Assembly: GCA_003991915.1 (NCBI GenBank)
Contig: RQTK01000006.1
Coordinates: 377,181 to 441,180, forward strand
DNA length: 64,000 nt
Reading direction: 5' to 3'
DNA from: Elysia chlorotica
Lineage: Eukaryota > Mollusca > Gastropoda > Plakobranchidae
In this document: positions 61,392-64,000 of the stretch, in pieces
How the letters are laid out: the number at the start of each line of letters is the position of its first letter
Numbering within the stretch: the stretch's first letter is position 1
Notes under the pieces: generated by a model
The model's database searches: none
What the model was told of the DNA's origin: nothing
The model's input: the letters and a program-made list of their open reading frames with translations, nothing else
Made by a program: the position numbers and the translations under genes

Positions 61392-63533
61392 ATCTCTCTT
61401 TTCACGTATTCACACACACACACACACAGACACACACACACACACTCTCTCTCCCTCTCTCTTTCAATCTTGCTTGCTCTTCGCCCCTCTCTCTTTCTTT
61501 TATACATGTACGTACGTCTCTTTGCTTCCTTTCTCGTCGTCCTCTATTTTGCCTCTTAAAGCTCCTCCTGTATTTAAAAAAAGTCAGGCAATCACAATTT
61601 GATTATTATTTTCATACGTTGTAGAAAACATAGAAACAATTAGATGATATTACTCTACTTCTCCAATGTAAAGTACAGACAGAAATAAACTGTATTCCTG
61701 ATACATTTATATGTACTTCTTCTATTGGCAAAAGTTCAGTGGGTTCCATTTTCTATGAATAGTCACACTCTCCGCGTTATGTTCATATATTTGTTTTCTG
61801 TTGCCTAGAAACCCAGAGAGCATTGTTGTCTCCCCCTCTCTTCTTCCTTGAGCGTCATTTAATGTCAATGACATTATCTTTATTCATCTTTTCTTTTGCT
61901 TTGCATGCCTTTCCTCTATTGTTCTTTTGCACCCTCTAAGGTGTTATACAATTTGCTACCTCCTGTTTCCAATTTCCTTTTCTCACCATCGAACGACCTT
62001 ACTGCTACCTGATTTAACGGTTGATTTTGTCCTTACTTAAAATAGTGCAAGAAGAACCTTTCTTTAGAGCGACTTAAGCCCACACAAAATGACACATTCT
62101 ATCGCTGAAGATTCCGTGTAAAGGTTAGCCTTGTCGGAGACTGTATTTTCCCGGTGACCTTTCAATTTTCTCAGATCGATGTTGGCAACAGAGTACTATA
62201 GCACATAGCGCTCGCCAATTCCACACTTACCTCTTCACGCTTGTAAAAGATTGGACATTGAGAGGTTGGATTTATGCAACCAGCACTTTTTAATCATGTC
62301 CCAAGTGAAAGATTGCTCTAAATCTACCTCAAAAGTATTTGTTGCCTCCTACGCTTGGCATGGGTAATTTCTCTATGCAGTTTCGCCCCCCCCCCTCCTT
62401 TAGAAGCCAAAGGTTCTAAATTTTGAAAACGTTTTTAATAATTTAAATATCCGCACCGTCTGGTTGTAAGGGTAAGTCACTGCGTCGCTGGAAAGGCGCC
62501 GGAAAGTTTAGTCGAAAGTGCTATAGACCGTCGGACAGAAGGCTAAGGGTCCAACCTCAGCTGCTTCTTCCAGTCTTCGAGATGACTCTTGGTGAAACTT
62601 ATGTGGAGTTATTTAACTAATATGGGATTACTGCCACGCTGGAAGAAATCCATACAGTATGAGCACACTTGTGACATTTGGCACTTAGGCGTGAGTCGAA
62701 TAGAAGGATTTGGGCGAATAATTAATGTCCATGGACTTGGATTGAGTAAATCAAGAATGTAAGGAACAATGTGACCAACACTTCTCCTTTCCTTGCCACT
62801 CTGTTAGTTTTATTTCTGTCACTTATGTCTTTTTGCCCCCCCCCCCCCGCTCCCACCTGTCTGCTATTTTTATATTTCTAACCTTTGCACGTTGTCTTTT
62901 CCCTTTCCAACGCCCGCCTCTTTGTGTTTTCTCCCCTTTTGACTGTGTCTCTCTGCTCGATCATCTTCTTTAGTTTAATGGAAGCCTTATTCCCAAGTAC
63001 CATCCTATAATGACACAGTGATATCTTGATAACAATGCACGTTTTCCAGAAAATAAAAACAACATAACAACTCCTTATCTCCCCCCCCCCCCTAAACAAA
63101 AACAAAACAAAAAACAAAAACATAAACAACAACCAAACAAAACAACAACAAAAAACCCCCCACAAAATCCCCCCAAAGAAATACCCACAACCCACAAAAC
63201 AACAAGCAAACAAAGAAAACAATAAAAAAATAACATCACTAACAACATCATCAACAACAACAAAAAACAAAGAACAAACAAAGAAGGCAAAAAGAAAACA
63301 ACAACAAAAACATAGAACGGATACCGCGTTCACGCCATCCTGTAGATGACTGAAGATGCCGTACTCATATGAGATCCCATGAAGAAAAGCCGTTCACTCA
63401 TTGGCTCCAATAGTGCTCTTAACTTAGACGTCGGTGCAATTTCCCTTCTCCATAGTGTCGGTTTTCGCTATGGCCCTCCTTAACGCTACGCCTTAAGTTT
63501 ATGCAGCTGATCACACCCCCTGAGCTGGGAGAG

Positions 63534-63782
63534 TTGGTTTGGTTGGTTTAACGTCCAACAGCAGCACTATATAGACTATATTGTGGACGGGCCCCAAGAC
63601 GGACGTCTGACAATTTTGTGTGCTGCCACACACAAGACAGGGCGGGGATACCATGACTCCTGTTTCAGCCGGTCACATTATACGGACACCGACCCAACCA
63701 GTAGGTAACGCATCAGCCAGGATTCGAACTCGGGACCTTTTGCGTCGGAAGCCGATGTTCTACCCTAGACCACCGCGCCCCC
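63534..63782 (-). mobile_element. tRNA-derived SINE with target-site duplication
   Basis: Read on the minus strand it starts with a tRNA-like head: an A-box-like GGTGGTC.AGGGTAGAACATCGG, then the B-box GAGTTCGAATCC. The body follows with TTGGGGCCCGTCCACAATAT, and the 3' tail is GTTGGACGTTAAACCAACC. The head aligns best with tRNA-Gly, with TCC at the anticodon position. The element is flanked by the identical 13-mer TGAGCTGGGAGAG at 63521-63533 and 63784-63796. That is a perfect target-site duplication, which indicates a fairly recent LINE-mediated insertion. Confidence 0.9.
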
Positions 63783-64000
63783 TTGAGCTGGGAGAGCAAG
63801 AAGGACTAAATCCTTTCGCGGTCACACCTATTAATGTACCTTCATAGTACATATGGCGTTAAGCACTGGAGGAGACGGTCCAATCAGTCACTTATTTTAC
63901 TTTCCGCAGCACGCCGTTCACCAGCGTGTATGGTGCATTCATAACTATACGCACGTCTTCGCATCACGTTATGAACGCCCCATTTCGAAAGTTGTTGGGT

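Noticed and set aside
62878..63333. Minus-strand frame rich in F, C and V
   Set aside because: Mostly translation of an A/C-rich low-complexity block; no recognisable domain or membrane pattern.
63620..63847. Frame resembling frames at 4.4, 49.9 and 61 kb
   Set aside because: All are translations of the same SINE family and are not genes.

Overview
This is a eukaryotic window with small exons, GT-AG introns and many SINEs and microsatellites. The gene structure, the tRNA-derived SINEs and the heavy GA/CT and AAT microsatellite load suggest an animal, most likely a mollusc and possibly a gastropod. The species-level inference is weak; the statement that it is an animal is strong. There is one assembly gap of 141 N (34215-34355), inside an AAT microsatellite.

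Layout. (1) 1-11.2 kb: repeat-rich DNA with no recognisable gene body. It is probably intergenic or the first intron of a minus-strand gene whose first coding exon lies at 11326-11215; that exon looks like the N-terminus of a MAP1/Futsch-type microtubule-associated protein. (2) 11.3-14.7 kb: the divergent intergenic interval, with two CCAAT-type motifs, palindromic AGATCT-rich clusters and a GC-rich patch near 14.15-14.20 kb. (3) 14704-37350 (+): a complete gene for the ubiquitin-activating E1 enzyme UBA6. I reconstructed it as 33 coding exons giving a 1015-residue protein that stays in frame throughout, with the adenylation motifs, the catalytic cysteine domain and the C-terminal ubiquitin-fold domain all present. 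(4) 37.35-57.5 kb: gene-poor, with SINEs, a decayed LINE fragment, simple repeats and a possible 5' untranslated exon near 47.7 kb. (5) 57498-59538 (+): two exons of an unrecognised gene that continues beyond the window. They are separated by an intron with a higher-order tandem repeat. (6) 59.5-64 kb: intron or intergenic DNA with long CT arrays and two well-preserved tRNA-derived SINE copies, one flanked by a perfect 13-bp target-site duplication.

The most notable feature is a ~925-bp tandem duplication inside UBA6 (15946-17789) that copies exons 3 and 4 with all their splice sites. The two exon pairs encode the same protein, but including both in one mRNA shifts the frame and creates a stop nine codons into the second copy. 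The locus therefore needs either-or splicing of the pairs, or the duplication is an assembly (haplotype) artefact. I found no clear evidence of a wholly new biological system. The duplicated exon pair, the unidentified gene with its repeat-filled intron, and the active-looking SINE family are the best leads.
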